Shown here: positions 1-7,900 of the stretch, piece after piece
Layout: each line of letters starts with the position of its first letter
Numbering within the stretch: position 1 is the stretch's first letter
DNA from: JBEINZ01 sp040377825
GTDB lineage: Bacteria > Pseudomonadota > Alphaproteobacteria > Rhizobiales > Ancalomicrobiaceae
Assembly (NCBI GenBank): GCA_040377825.1
Contig: JBEINZ010000015.1
Coordinates: forward strand, 1-26,989
DNA length: 26,989 nucleotides
Direction of reading: 5' to 3'
The notes under the pieces: model-generated
Databases searched by the model: none
What the model was told of the DNA's origin: nothing
Seen by the model: the letters and a program-made list of their open reading frames with translations, nothing else
Made by a program: the position numbers and the translations under genes

Positions 1-33
1 CTGCGGTAAACTTGCTATAACTATTTGTTTATA

Positions 34-54
34 TTGCATGACTCGAACATGCAA
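34..54 (-). terminator. Hairpin after the DUF1636 gene
   Basis: TTGCATG (34-40) and CATGCAA (48-54) form a perfect 7-bp stem with a 7-nt loop. It lies about 10 nt beyond the stop codon of the minus-strand gene ending at 64. No clean U-run follows on the minus strand, only an AT-rich stretch, so this could be a weak intrinsic terminator or simply a 3'-end stabilising hairpin. Confidence 0.4.
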
Positions 55-63
55 ACAGAAGCA

Positions 64-417
64 TCACGAGCGGAACACGACCGAATGGCGGTGTTCGAAG
101 CCGTGATTCACAAGTTCGGCGTCGATTTTTCCTGTCGATGCTGTCCGAAATGCTGCTGCGACTAGGATTAAGGCAGAGGTATCCTCTAGCCCGAGATTTG
201 TGATCCGATAAGTCGGCTTTCCACGCGCAATCAAGCAAGCATTGACGGGTCCCAAACACCCATTCAGACAATCGACGCGCCGGACGAACAAATCCGCGCC
301 CGTGGCGGTTACATGAGCCTCCACGGAGCGCGCGAATCGTTCACCCGCGCAAGGCGAGCCCTGCTCTTGCGCCGCGAAACGGTCGCAGGATGCGCAAATA
401 TAGACGATCGATTTCAT
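64..417 (-). CDS. DUF1636 family Cys-rich metal-binding-like protein
   Basis: This is a 117-residue soluble protein. The N-terminal KSIVYICASCDR has a CxxC pair (C8, C11). A second cluster, VDCLNGC (C50, C54), is followed by C61. This spacing and the overall order match the DUF1636 family, which resembles thioredoxin-like [2Fe-2S] ferredoxins and is often found near metal or cobalamin genes in rhizobia (from memory). No cobalamin gene is visible in this window. The ATG at 417 is preceded by AAGG at short spacing. The gene is on the same strand as the importer genes ending at 634, but a 216-nt gap with an inverted repeat separates them, so it is probably its own unit. The biochemical role is unknown, and the metal or cluster binding is inferred only from the cysteines. 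Confidence 0.75.
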   Translation of the reverse strand: MKSIVYICASCDRFAAQEQGSPCAGERFARSVEAHVTATGADLFVRRVDCLNGCLGPVNACLIARGKPTYRITNLGLEDTSALILVAAAFRTASTGKIDAELVNHGFEHRHSVVFRS

Positions 418-584
418 TATACCTTATTAAACGAAGCTTTCGAACAAGAACATAGGGGAGCGTCGTAAACTTAGATGTCAGTTTCGCGGGGAGATACAAG
501 ACGCCCCCGACCTATGATCGCCTATTGGTCGCGCTCACGTTACCAATGCAAACGCAAACGGAATGATTGGTGCTTGATGCCTAT

Positions 585-615
585 GGCATGGTACATCAAA
601 AAGACGTACCATGCC
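585..615. repeat. 10-bp perfect inverted repeat in the DUF1636/potD gap
   Basis: GGCATGGTAC (585-594) and GTACCATGCC (606-615) are exact reverse complements around an 11-nt loop. The repeat starts 19 nt downstream of the stop codon of the binding-protein gene at 634, so in RNA it would form a stable 3' hairpin. There is no U-tract on the minus strand. It could be a terminator, a 3' stabiliser or a protein site for the downstream gene. The rest of the 418-633 gap shows nothing else I can name. Confidence 0.45.
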
Positions 616-633
616 TGCCGACTACACCAAAAA

Positions 634-1662
634 CTACTTTGTAACCTCAGTCCAAATTGCCGTATAGAGTTCAACGACCTCTGGCGGACAGGCAAGCACG
701 AAGTATCCCTTCGTACCCTGCGGCAAGGTTAGTTCCGGTGCGTCTTTCATATCGGCTGGGAGATACTTTTCCGTCCCGAGAATGCCCGCGGAATAGCGCG
801 CGAATGCGGTGTTCATCGCGGCATTTTCCGGATCCATGATAAAGTTCAGGAAGGTCTTTGCATTCTCGACATTCTTCGCGTCTTTCAAAAGCATGACTTG
901 ATCCATCCAAAGTAGATATCCCTCCTTCGGATAGCCGTAAATTACATCGGGGTTTTGGAGCCTCGCGCGGAATGATCCGCCATTCCAATTTGTGCCCGCG
1001 GAAAAGTCACCTTTCGAGTATTTCTCCATCGTGCCATAATCCATGGAGATCCAGGACGGTTTTGCCGCTAACAAAGTCGCAGACACCTTCTTCAGAATCT
1101 CTTTGTCGCCCGTACAAATCTGACCACCGTGATAGAGGATTGCAGCAGAAATGACGTCGGTCATTTCCGGAATAATGTTAATCTTTCCCTTCAGCTCAGA
1201 CGGTGGATCGAAGACGATTTTCCAAGTGTTTGGGTCACCTTTATAGACAGACTTGTTGACTGTTACACCTGTGGTTCCCCATTGCCACGGAACCGAATAC
1301 TTCCGACCAGGATCGTAGACGACGTTGAGCCATCGCGGGTCCATATTTTTGAAATTCGGCATTTTGTCGAGCCCGGGTTGAACGACGAGCCCTTGTTCAA
1401 TGTAAACTGTAACAAAGTTGGCCGATGGAACGACAAGGTCGTAGCCGTGACCGCCGGCTTGAATTTTGGCGAGTGCGGTATCGTTCGAATCGTAATCAGT
1501 GATGTTGACCTTGATGCCCGTTTCTTTTGTGAACTTCGCGATCATCTCGAGGGACGTGTAATTGCCCCAGTTGTAGAGATTAAGTTCGCTTTGCGCGGAC
1601 ACAGCCGCTACGGATGCGAGCATCGCTGTCGCGAATGTTCCAGCTATCAGTTTAATGTTCAT
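634..1662 (-). CDS. PotD/PotF-type periplasmic substrate-binding protein
   Basis: This 342-residue extracellular solute-binding protein belongs to the polyamine/opine family. The signal peptide spans about residues 1-23, with a VSA-Q cleavage site. The mature start LNLYNWGNYT aligns with the LYFYNWTEY start of E. coli PotD. Two ligand-cage elements also align: WNG (W226) and WMD (W252, D254), which in PotD contact the polyamine. I chose ATG 1662 over the upstream in-frame ATG at 1743 because GGAAGG sits just before it and the signal peptide begins there. The gene lies 47 nt downstream of a PotC-type permease and is last in the importer block. The likely substrate is a polyamine or another cationic amine; exact specificity cannot be read. 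Its base composition is noticeably more AT-rich than the genes from 6.5 kb on. Confidence 0.88.
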   Translation of the reverse strand: MNIKLIAGTFATAMLASVAAVSAQSELNLYNWGNYTSLEMIAKFTKETGIKVNITDYDSNDTALAKIQAGGHGYDLVVPSANFVTVYIEQGLVVQPGLDKMPNFKNMDPRWLNVVYDPGRKYSVPWQWGTTGVTVNKSVYKGDPNTWKIVFDPPSELKGKINIIPEMTDVISAAILYHGGQICTGDKEILKKVSATLLAAKPSWISMDYGTMEKYSKGDFSAGTNWNGGSFRARLQNPDVIYGYPKEGYLLWMDQVMLLKDAKNVENAKTFLNFIMDPENAAMNTAFARYSAGILGTEKYLPADMKDAPELTLPQGTKGYFVLACPPEVVELYTAIWTEVTK

Positions 1663-1709
1663 GTGATTGCTTCCTTCCCTTTGGAGAAACAACGGATCAT
1701 TCGTTTGGT

Positions 1710-2522
1710 TCATTCCTTTTTCCGATTGAGGAAAAAGAAACACGTGACAACAATGACAGACAGCAGCAAAAACATTGCCGATATTGCGTTCAGTTCAGGC
1801 GATACGATGCGCCGGAACTGCCCAAGCATGTAAGTCGGTAACGTATCTTGACCGCCCGACTTGATAAACTCGGTAATGACGACCGTATCCAATGATGTAA
1901 CAAAGGCCAGCATTCCTCCGGCCATGATGGCCGGCCACAGGATCGGCAGTGTGACGTGCCGAAATGTCATCCATGGGGTGGCGTAGAGATCGGCGGCCGC
2001 CCGCTCGAGGCTAAGATCCATGGTCTCGAGTCGTGCGCGGATGGGCAAGTAAGCGAAAGGAATACAAAACGCTGTATGGGCGGCGAAAAGATAACCAAGA
2101 CCATTGTAACCAGACCAAATCTTCACTTGCGCAAAACAAATCAGGAGCGCGACGCCGGTGACTATTTCCGGGACCATCAATGGCAGATTTATGAAAGAAT
2201 AGATGAAGCGCATCCCTCTGAACGGTGAAGTGCGTGTCGTGGCCAAAGCCGCCGCCGTCGCCAGAATTGTGGAAACAATCGCCGCAAAGGCGCCAATCTC
2301 CAAGGAACGGATGGAGCTAGAGATGACCTGTTGATTGTTCCAAGCCTGCCAATACCATTTCAGCGAGAGCCCTTCCCATCTTGCAATACCAGGCCCTGCA
2401 TTAAACGAGTAGATCACAAGAATTAAGATGGGTGCATAAAGCAAAGTAAATGTTACAAAGGTAATGCCGGCAAAACCGGGCATGGCCTTTACCGAGAATT
2501 GATTTCGCCGTCGATCAAACAT
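1710..2522 (-). CDS. PotC-type ABC permease
   Basis: This is a 270-residue inner-membrane permease of the spermidine/putrescine-type family. About six hydrophobic segments are visible, and the cytoplasmic EAA loop begins ERAAADLYATPWMTF (about 173-187), the site that docks the ATPase. It should pair with the PotB-type permease as a heterodimeric channel. The start codon overlaps the end of that upstream permease by 8 nt (2515-2522), indicating translational coupling. The length is typical for PotC. It ends 47 nt before the binding-protein start. No substrate specificity can be inferred from the permease itself. Confidence 0.9.
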   Translation of the reverse strand: MFDRRRNQFSVKAMPGFAGITFVTFTLLYAPILILVIYSFNAGPGIARWEGLSLKWYWQAWNNQQVISSSIRSLEIGAFAAIVSTILATAAALATTRTSPFRGMRFIYSFINLPLMVPEIVTGVALLICFAQVKIWSGYNGLGYLFAAHTAFCIPFAYLPIRARLETMDLSLERAAADLYATPWMTFRHVTLPILWPAIMAGGMLAFVTSLDTVVITEFIKSGGQDTLPTYMLGQFRRIVSPELNAISAMFLLLSVIVVTCFFFLNRKKE

Positions 2523-3450
2523 GTTGTGCGGCCCTGCCTTGATTACGGACGTAAACGAGCAACGCCACCATCACGATCGCCATTAGCGTGATCGACAGCG
2601 CCGCGCCAAGAGGCCAATTGCGGCCTTGCCCGAACTGAAACTCAATCAAGTTTCCAAGCATCATGCTGCGCCCACCGCCAAGAACACGGGGTACAACGTA
2701 GCTTCCGAGCGCGGGAATGAAAACGAGGATCGAGCCAGCCACGATGCCGGACTTCGTAAGCGGGAGGATCACCCGCCAAAGCACTTGCCATTTATTTGCA
2801 TAAAGATCGTAAGCGGCCTCGACATAACGGAAATCGAGCTTTTCCAAACTGGCGTAGATCGGCAATACCATCAAGGGCAGGAAGACGTAGAGCATCCCAA
2901 GCGCGATCGCGAAATCGCTGAACAACATTTGAATCGGCCTGTCGATAAGACCGAGGCGAATTGCCCATGTATTGATAAAGCCTTCGTTGCGGATCAGTTC
3001 CATGATCGCAAATGTTCGAATTAACAAATTAGTCCAGAATGGTATTGTAATCAGAAACAACCAAAGGTCTCGTCTGTTCTCAGGTCGCGTCGCAATGAAG
3101 TACGCGACCGGGAAACCAAAAATCAGGGCAAGTATCGTTGTATAGAACGCGAGGCTTACCGACCGCCACAGAATCGCCAGATGGGCGTCCGCGAGTTCAA
3201 CTGTTCCCTCAAAAATATTGACTTTGAAGAAGACCTTGAACCAGCCGTCCGTGGAGAAAATCCAGGCAACACCGCCGACGTTCCCCGGTTTTAAGAACGA
3301 ATAGGTCAACATGACCGCCAAGGGGCCAACTGCGAATAAAAACAGCACAAGCAGCGCCGGCGTCGTCAACAACCAACGATAACGAACATCTCGACTGCGC
3401 GCCGCCCGCTCGATTGCCGTTTGACTATTGACGGCTTCGCTCTGCGCCAT
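2515..3450 (-). CDS. PotB-type ABC permease
   Basis: This is a 311-residue inner-membrane permease. A soluble N-terminal stretch of about 25 residues precedes the first membrane segment (around 28-50). The EAA loop is VEAAYDLYANKWQVLW (210-225), followed by RVILP. It is the partner of the PotC-type protein encoded directly downstream. The start at 3450 lies 4 nt after the ATPase stop codon. Its ribosome-binding site AGGAG lies inside the last codons of the ATPase gene, so the two are expressed together. Confidence 0.9.
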   Translation of the reverse strand: MAQSEAVNSQTAIERAARSRDVRYRWLLTTPALLVLFLFAVGPLAVMLTYSFLKPGNVGGVAWIFSTDGWFKVFFKVNIFEGTVELADAHLAILWRSVSLAFYTTILALIFGFPVAYFIATRPENRRDLWLFLITIPFWTNLLIRTFAIMELIRNEGFINTWAIRLGLIDRPIQMLFSDFAIALGMLYVFLPLMVLPIYASLEKLDFRYVEAAYDLYANKWQVLWRVILPLTKSGIVAGSILVFIPALGSYVVPRVLGGGRSMMLGNLIEFQFGQGRNWPLGAALSITLMAIVMVALLVYVRNQGRAAQHV

Positions 3451-3454
3451 ACGA

Positions 3455-4564
3455 TCAGCTCCTCAAAACCTGGGCGGCGCCGTCGCAGAACGCCACGCCA
3501 CAGGCCTGACCGAGTTTCCAGCTATCAGCGCGCCCGGCCCGGCTCTGCTGACGGACGACAAAGGCGGAGCCATCTTGAATTTTCAGGTGATAGTGAGTGT
3601 CGGTTCCGAAATAGACGATGTTTTCGATCCGACCAGTCAGGTCAGCGCGGCTCTCGCCGCTGACCAACTCAGCCTGTTCCGGGCGCACCACGATCGTAAC
3701 GGCTCCGCTTGGCCGCGCATCTTCTGGTAAGCCGGCATTGACGATAGCACCAGACGCCAGCTTGATTTTCGCGCAATCACCGTCAAGCGTGACGATCTCC
3801 GCCGGTAGAAAATTTGTGTCGCCAATGAAGTTTGCAACGAACCGATCATTCGGATGGTCGTAGATCTCGCGAGGGGTCCCGATCTGAAGCATCTTGCCCC
3901 TCGACATCACGGCGATGCGGTCGGACATTGTAAGGGCTTCTTCCTGGTCATGCGTCACAAATATAAAGGTGATGCCCGTCTCGCCCTGTAAGCGCTTCAA
4001 CTCAATCTGCATTTCCTTCCGCAGTTTTAAATCCAAGGCCGACAGCGGCTCGTCCAGCAACAGAACTTTGGGCCTCGGCGCCAAAGCGCGGGCAAGCGCG
4101 ACGCGCTGTTGCTGCCCACCTGAGATTTGGGAAACGCGCCGGGTCGCCAATTCCTCCATCCGAACCAGCCGGAGCATTTCGCCGACGGTCGCGCGAATTT
4201 CGTCCTTCGGTTTGCGCAGCATTTCCAGCCCGAAGCCAATATTCTCGGCGACTGTCATATGCGGGAAAAGTGCATAGTTCTGGAAGACGGTATTGATCGG
4301 GCGCTTAAAGGGCGGCAAGGCCGATATATTCACACCGTCCAACCAGATTTCACCTTCGCTTGGATGATCAAATCCGGCGATTATTCTAAGCAGCGTCGTC
4401 TTTCCGCAGCCCGAGGGGCCGAGCAAAGTAAAAAACTCGTTTTGCCTAATCGCCACCGATATTTGATCAAGAGCAGCAAAGCGGTCGGCTCCAATGCCGA
4501 ACACTTTCGAAACGCTCCGAATATCTACGGCTGTCTGCTCCATACCCTCAATCACGTTCGACAT
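3455..4564 (-). CDS. PotA-type ABC transporter ATPase
   Basis: This 369-residue ATPase energises the PotB/PotC-type permeases. Walker A is GPSGCGKTT (49-57), the Q-loop is at Q95, the signature is ISGGQQQR (147-154), Walker B is VLLLDEP (167-173) and the switch histidine is H205 in VTHDQEE. A C-terminal TOBE-type regulatory region occupies about 285-365. The gene is first of the four importer genes on the minus strand. Only a 3-nt spacer separates GGAG from ATG 4564. An alternative start at M8 is possible, so the first seven residues are uncertain. Confidence 0.92.
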   Translation of the reverse strand: MSNVIEGMEQTAVDIRSVSKVFGIGADRFAALDQISVAIRQNEFFTLLGPSGCGKTTLLRIIAGFDHPSEGEIWLDGVNISALPPFKRPINTVFQNYALFPHMTVAENIGFGLEMLRKPKDEIRATVGEMLRLVRMEELATRRVSQISGGQQQRVALARALAPRPKVLLLDEPLSALDLKLRKEMQIELKRLQGETGITFIFVTHDQEEALTMSDRIAVMSRGKMLQIGTPREIYDHPNDRFVANFIGDTNFLPAEIVTLDGDCAKIKLASGAIVNAGLPEDARPSGAVTIVVRPEQAELVSGESRADLTGRIENIVYFGTDTHYHLKIQDGSAFVVRQQSRAGRADSWKLGQACGVAFCDGAAQVLRS

Positions 4565-4647
4565 AAGCTCCGCCTGTGCCCCTTCATCTTGGCAACTTTT
4601 GGCCGCGAAATCCCGAGTTCAATGCGTTCCTGCCCATTTGACAAGCC

Positions 4648-4660
4648 CTGCCGAAGGCAG
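4648..4660 (-). promoter_or_regulatory. Hairpin between the amidohydrolase and potA-like genes
   Basis: CTGCC-GAA-GGCAG forms a compact 5-bp GC-rich stem in the 130-nt gap between the amidohydrolase stop (4695) and the ATPase start (4564). No U-run follows on the minus strand, so it is more likely an intercistronic or attenuating hairpin than a full terminator. Whether the importer is co-transcribed with the amidohydrolase is undecided. Confidence 0.3.
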
Positions 4661-4683
4661 AGGCGCCACAATAATTGGGCTGT

Positions 4684-4702
4684 AAGCCTAAATTTCAGGC
4701 TT
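4684..4702 (-). promoter_or_regulatory. Hairpin over the amidohydrolase stop codon
   Basis: AAGCCT (4684-4689) and AGGCTT (4697-4702) form a 6-bp stem with a 7-nt loop that spans the TGA stop of the minus-strand amidohydrolase gene. It may protect the 3' end of that message. A U-run is absent. Confidence 0.3.
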
Positions 4703-6362
4703 CGAAGGTCACTTTACCTCCACAAATTGTGTAAACGGGGGTCAAAAGGTTGAGCGCGCTCGGGTCGGTCGCCTCGATGTCTCCACTCAAGACAACGATG
4801 TCGGCGAGCATTCCCGCCTTTAGCGTACCCTTGCGATGGTCCATGAACTCCGCATAGGCCCCATCGCGCGTATAACCGGCGATCGCTTCCATCAGCGTTT
4901 GACTCTGATCAGGATCGGTCGGCGACCAACGCTGACGGATCATCGAGGCCTGTATCCCAGCGATGGGATCGATTGGAGAGACCGGCCAGTCCGACGCAAA
5001 GCAAAGGCGCGCGCCAGCATTCCTGAGGCTACGCCAAGCATAGGAGTTTGGCCAGCGCGCCGGCCCGATGCGCGAAATCGTGGGCTCCAGCGGCAGCCCC
5101 ATCGATCCCGGCGGATGTGGCGGCTGCATCGAGCAAATCACGCCCAATTCCGCAAATCGGGGCATGTCCTTCGGCAAGACCACCTCGATATGCTCGATGC
5201 GATGGCGCGAGTCGCGCCGACCGTTAACCCGCGCCGCGGCTTCGTAACCGTTAAGCACTGCATGCACAGCACCGTCGCCGATCGCGTGGACCGCGATCTG
5301 TAGGCCGCGGCGGTCGATTTCGGTTGCAACTTCTTTAAAGTGGTCCGGCGTGAACAAAGGCTCGCCCAACCAATCCGGGCGGTCGGTGTAAGGCTCAGCC
5401 ATCACCGCCGTCCAGCTGTCGAGAACGCCGTCGTAGAAGACCTTAACCAAGCCCGACGATAGCCACTCGGACTCATAGTCCCGGGCCATTTCGGAGGCCT
5501 TCTCAAGACTGTCCAGGGACATGAAATTCTTGAAATGAAACGGGATTTGTACGCGCGCGGCGAGCCCGCGCTCGGCTTGGATCGCCGCAAGCAATTGTAA
5601 CTGGTAATGATTGCCATCCATGTTCTGGATCGACGTAATGCCATGTCGGGCGCAATGTTCGAGCCCCATCTGCATGATCGCCAGATCCTGCGCCCACTCG
5701 GCGGGTGTCGGCCAGACATCAGGCTCTCCGCCCGTGGCCAAACCGAGCCGCGCGCGAAGGCCGCCCGATACCTCCAGCAAGGGCCCGAAGGCTTCCCCTT
5801 CGCGCAGTTCCCCCGCCGCAAGCCCGTCCGCGCCCATGACAACCTCGTTGCCGGGACCAACGGCCCGTCCGTTGATGAGGCCGGCAAGTTCCAGGGCCTT
5901 GGTATTCGCCCATATCGTGTGATGATCCGGAGCCACCATGGCAAACGGCCGATCCGGTAGGATCTGGTCGAGGTGATGCCGCGTCACGCGTTCGGCGACA
6001 GACAGGATCGTATAGTCCGCCGCTTGCGCCATCAGCACGGTTTTATCGGGATTGGCGGCCGCATAGGCGCGGACGTGGTCGCGCAAAGCGTCGAAGCCCG
6101 TTACGCCGTAAAGCTGCAGATGGTCGAGCTCCGCCGCGCCAGCGAAGAGATGCATATGGCTTTCGATGAAGCCAGGCAGCACGCTCCCTCCGGCGGCATC
6201 GATGACCCTGGTTGCCGGCCCCTTGAGCACGAGGACATCGTCTTTCGACCCGAGATGGAGGATCTCCCCGCCGGCGACCGCCACCGCCTGGGCCTTTGGA
6301 TTGTCATCGTCCATGGTCAAGACGCTGGCGTTTACGACGATCAGATCGGCAAGGGGCGGCAT
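4695..6362 (-). CDS. YtcJ-like metal-dependent amidohydrolase
   Basis: This 555-residue protein belongs to the amidohydrolase superfamily (Amidohydro_3, the YtcJ/NfdA group that includes N-substituted formamide deformylase). The start region LIVVNASVLTMD forms the small beta domain. The metal-binding HxH motif lies in GFIESHMH (H69, H71). Later family motifs include KVFYDGVLDSWTA, VHAIGDGAVHAVL, RHRIEHIE and the metal-ligand aspartate in FASDWPVSP. No signal peptide is visible, so it is cytoplasmic. I chose ATG 6362 because GGAG precedes it and homologues begin near MPPLADL; an in-frame ATG at 6476 would add 38 residues of unlike sequence. It could hydrolyse an N-acyl or N-formyl amine taken up by the PotABCD-type importer encoded next on the same strand; that link is inference from position only. 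Confidence 0.85.
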   Translation of the reverse strand: MPPLADLIVVNASVLTMDDDNPKAQAVAVAGGEILHLGSKDDVLVLKGPATRVIDAAGGSVLPGFIESHMHLFAGAAELDHLQLYGVTGFDALRDHVRAYAAANPDKTVLMAQAADYTILSVAERVTRHHLDQILPDRPFAMVAPDHHTIWANTKALELAGLINGRAVGPGNEVVMGADGLAAGELREGEAFGPLLEVSGGLRARLGLATGGEPDVWPTPAEWAQDLAIMQMGLEHCARHGITSIQNMDGNHYQLQLLAAIQAERGLAARVQIPFHFKNFMSLDSLEKASEMARDYESEWLSSGLVKVFYDGVLDSWTAVMAEPYTDRPDWLGEPLFTPDHFKEVATEIDRRGLQIAVHAIGDGAVHAVLNGYEAAARVNGRRDSRHRIEHIEVVLPKDMPRFAELGVICSMQPPHPPGSMGLPLEPTISRIGPARWPNSYAWRSLRNAGARLCFASDWPVSPIDPIAGIQASMIRQRWSPTDPDQSQTLMEAIAGYTRDGAYAEFMDHRKGTLKAGMLADIVVLSGDIEATDPSALNLLTPVYTICGGKVTFEA

Positions 6363-6481
6363 GGTGTCTCCAGGAGCGCAGAGGTGCATCACCGACGACA
6401 GTAGCGAAATCCGATGCGGGCGCCAGTCACCAAGCGGGGCGGACGGGCGCGCCCAATTCAAGCCTTGAACATCCAATGTCG

Positions 6482-6522
6482 CTTGATCAAGAGTTGAACA
6501 CTTGGTATTTCGAAAGCATATT
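6482..6522 (+). promoter_or_regulatory. Promoter for the oxidoreductase-kinase operon, with adjacent palindrome
   Basis: TTGAAC (6494-6499), a 17-nt spacer and CATATT (6517-6522) give a reasonable sigma-70-type promoter about 50 nt upstream of ATG 6572. A perfect 10-bp palindrome, CTTGATCAAG (6482-6491), sits immediately upstream of the -35 hexamer, where an activator or repressor could bind. The 209-nt gap is divergent: the amidohydrolase reads the other way. Confidence 0.45.
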
Positions 6523-6536
6523 TTTTCAAGACTGTC

Positions 6537-6559
6537 GCGAACGGCGGTGACCTGTTCGC
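6537..6559 (+). promoter_or_regulatory. Inverted repeat in the leader of the oxidoreductase gene
   Basis: GCGAAC (6537-6542) and GTTCGC (6554-6559) are exact reverse complements with an 11-nt spacer. The repeat lies between the predicted promoter and the GGGAG ribosome-binding site of the gene starting at 6572. It may be an operator or an RNA hairpin in the 5' leader. Confidence 0.35.
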
Positions 6560-6571
6560 CGGGAGACCAAA

Positions 6572-7897
6572 ATGGCGATTCCGGGTTTGGCTGCCGACCT
6601 CATCGCGCATGAAGACAAGCACGGGCCGATCATCGTCGGATTGGCCGGCGCCGGGCAGATGGGCACTGATATCGTCGTGCAGATCGCCTTGATGCGGGGC
6701 ATCCGCATTGGTGCCGTTGCGGAAATCAGGGTCGAGACCGCGCGCGAAGCGGCCTTGCTTGCTGGTCACGTAAGCGAGGACATCGTCGAAGCCGGCTCCG
6801 GAAACTTGATCGACGCGGCGATCGAACGCGGCAAGATTGCCATTACCGACAATCTAGACGCCCTGTGCGCGGCAGGCCGGATCGATGTCGTCATCGATGC
6901 GACCGGCAATCCGAACATCGGAACGCTCTTCGCTCTTGAGGCCATGCGGTACGGCAAGCATGTTGTCATGCTGAACGTCGAGGCCGACATCACGATCGGC
7001 CGTTTCCTGAAGGAGGAAGCCCGTAAGGCCGGCGTGGTCTACACCGGCGCCGCCGGCGACGAGCCCGCCTGCACGCTCGAGATCATCGGCTTTGCCAAAA
7101 GCCTAGGCTTCGAGATCATCGCGGCGGGCAAGGGCAAGAACAACCCCTTGAAGATCGACGCGATGCCCGACGCCTACGAGGCGGAGGCACGCGAGCGCAA
7201 CATGAATGCGCGGATGCTGGTGGAGTTCGTCGACGGTTCGAAAACAGCAATAGAAATGGTCGCGATCGCCAATGCGACCGGGCTCTTGCCTGACGTTCCC
7301 GGCATGCACGGACCGACCGCGACGCTTGACGAACTGGCGAACGTGCTTTGTCCACGCGAGGCGGGCGGCCTTCTGCACCGGAAGGGCGTTGTCGATTACT
7401 CGATCGGCAAGGGCGTCGCGCCGGGCGTTTTTTGCATCATCGAGACGCGACATCCGCGGGTCTTGGAGCGGATGATCGATCTCAAGGTCGGCAAGGGACC
7501 GTATTTTACGATTTTCCGCCCCTATCACCTCACCAGTCTTGAGGTTCCGCTTTCGGCCGCGCGCGCGGTTATCCACCGACGGGCGGACATGGAACCGCTC
7601 GACCACCCGGTCGCGGAAGCCGTGGCCGTGGCAAAACGTGATCTTGTGCCGGGCATGGAGCTTGGAAGGATTGGCGAGCGAGACTATCGCGGATTCGCCA
7701 TGACATGGGAGGACGCGCGCCGATCGGGCGCCGTCCCAATCGGAATTGCCGAGAAAGCGAAAGTCGTAAAGCCGATCCGAGTCGGCGAAACGCTGACCTA
7801 CGACAATTGTGTTCCTGACGATTCGATGGTCGTCACGCAGATCCGTCAGCGTCTCGACCAGTCCGATGCCCGCTTCGTCGTCAATCCGGCCTTTTGA
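6572..7897 (+). CDS. SAF-domain NAD(P)-dependent oxidoreductase (COG4091; DRL-like)
   Basis: This is a 441-residue cytoplasmic enzyme. An N-terminal Rossmann fold is shown by VGLAGAGQMG (22-31), and the middle region resembles homoserine dehydrogenase. The C-terminal part (about 350-435, with AVAVAKRDLVPGMELGRIG and VPIGIAEKAKVVKPIRVGE) is a SAF domain. This architecture is 'predicted homoserine dehydrogenase with C-terminal SAF domain' (COG4091). To my knowledge that family includes Brucella DRL, which reduces and isomerises 1-deoxy-D-xylulose 5-phosphate (DXP) in place of DXR. Most members are uncharacterised, so the substrate here is open. A true homoserine dehydrogenase is unlikely because the next gene, 3 nt downstream, is a sugar kinase. 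GGGAG precedes the ATG at good spacing. The likely substrate is the phosphorylated product of that kinase. Confidence 0.85.
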   Translation: MAIPGLAADLIAHEDKHGPIIVGLAGAGQMGTDIVVQIALMRGIRIGAVAEIRVETAREAALLAGHVSEDIVEAGSGNLIDAAIERGKIAITDNLDALCAAGRIDVVIDATGNPNIGTLFALEAMRYGKHVVMLNVEADITIGRFLKEEARKAGVVYTGAAGDEPACTLEIIGFAKSLGFEIIAAGKGKNNPLKIDAMPDAYEAEARERNMNARMLVEFVDGSKTAIEMVAIANATGLLPDVPGMHGPTATLDELANVLCPREAGGLLHRKGVVDYSIGKGVAPGVFCIIETRHPRVLERMIDLKVGKGPYFTIFRPYHLTSLEVPLSAARAVIHRRADMEPLDHPVAEAVAVAKRDLVPGMELGRIGERDYRGFAMTWEDARRSGAVPIGIAEKAKVVKPIRVGETLTYDNCVPDDSMVVTQIRQRLDQSDARFVVNPAF

Positions 7898-7900
7898 GCC

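Noticed and set aside
1129..1833. 234-residue plus-strand open frame opposite the potD-like gene
   Set aside because: It is antisense to a binding protein with clear signal peptide and ligand motifs. Its translation has no recognisable domain, and it runs across two real genes.
6572..7897. Homoserine dehydrogenase of amino-acid biosynthesis
   Set aside because: The C-terminal SAF domain, the coupling to a sugar kinase and the absence of threonine-pathway neighbours point to the COG4091/DRL group instead.
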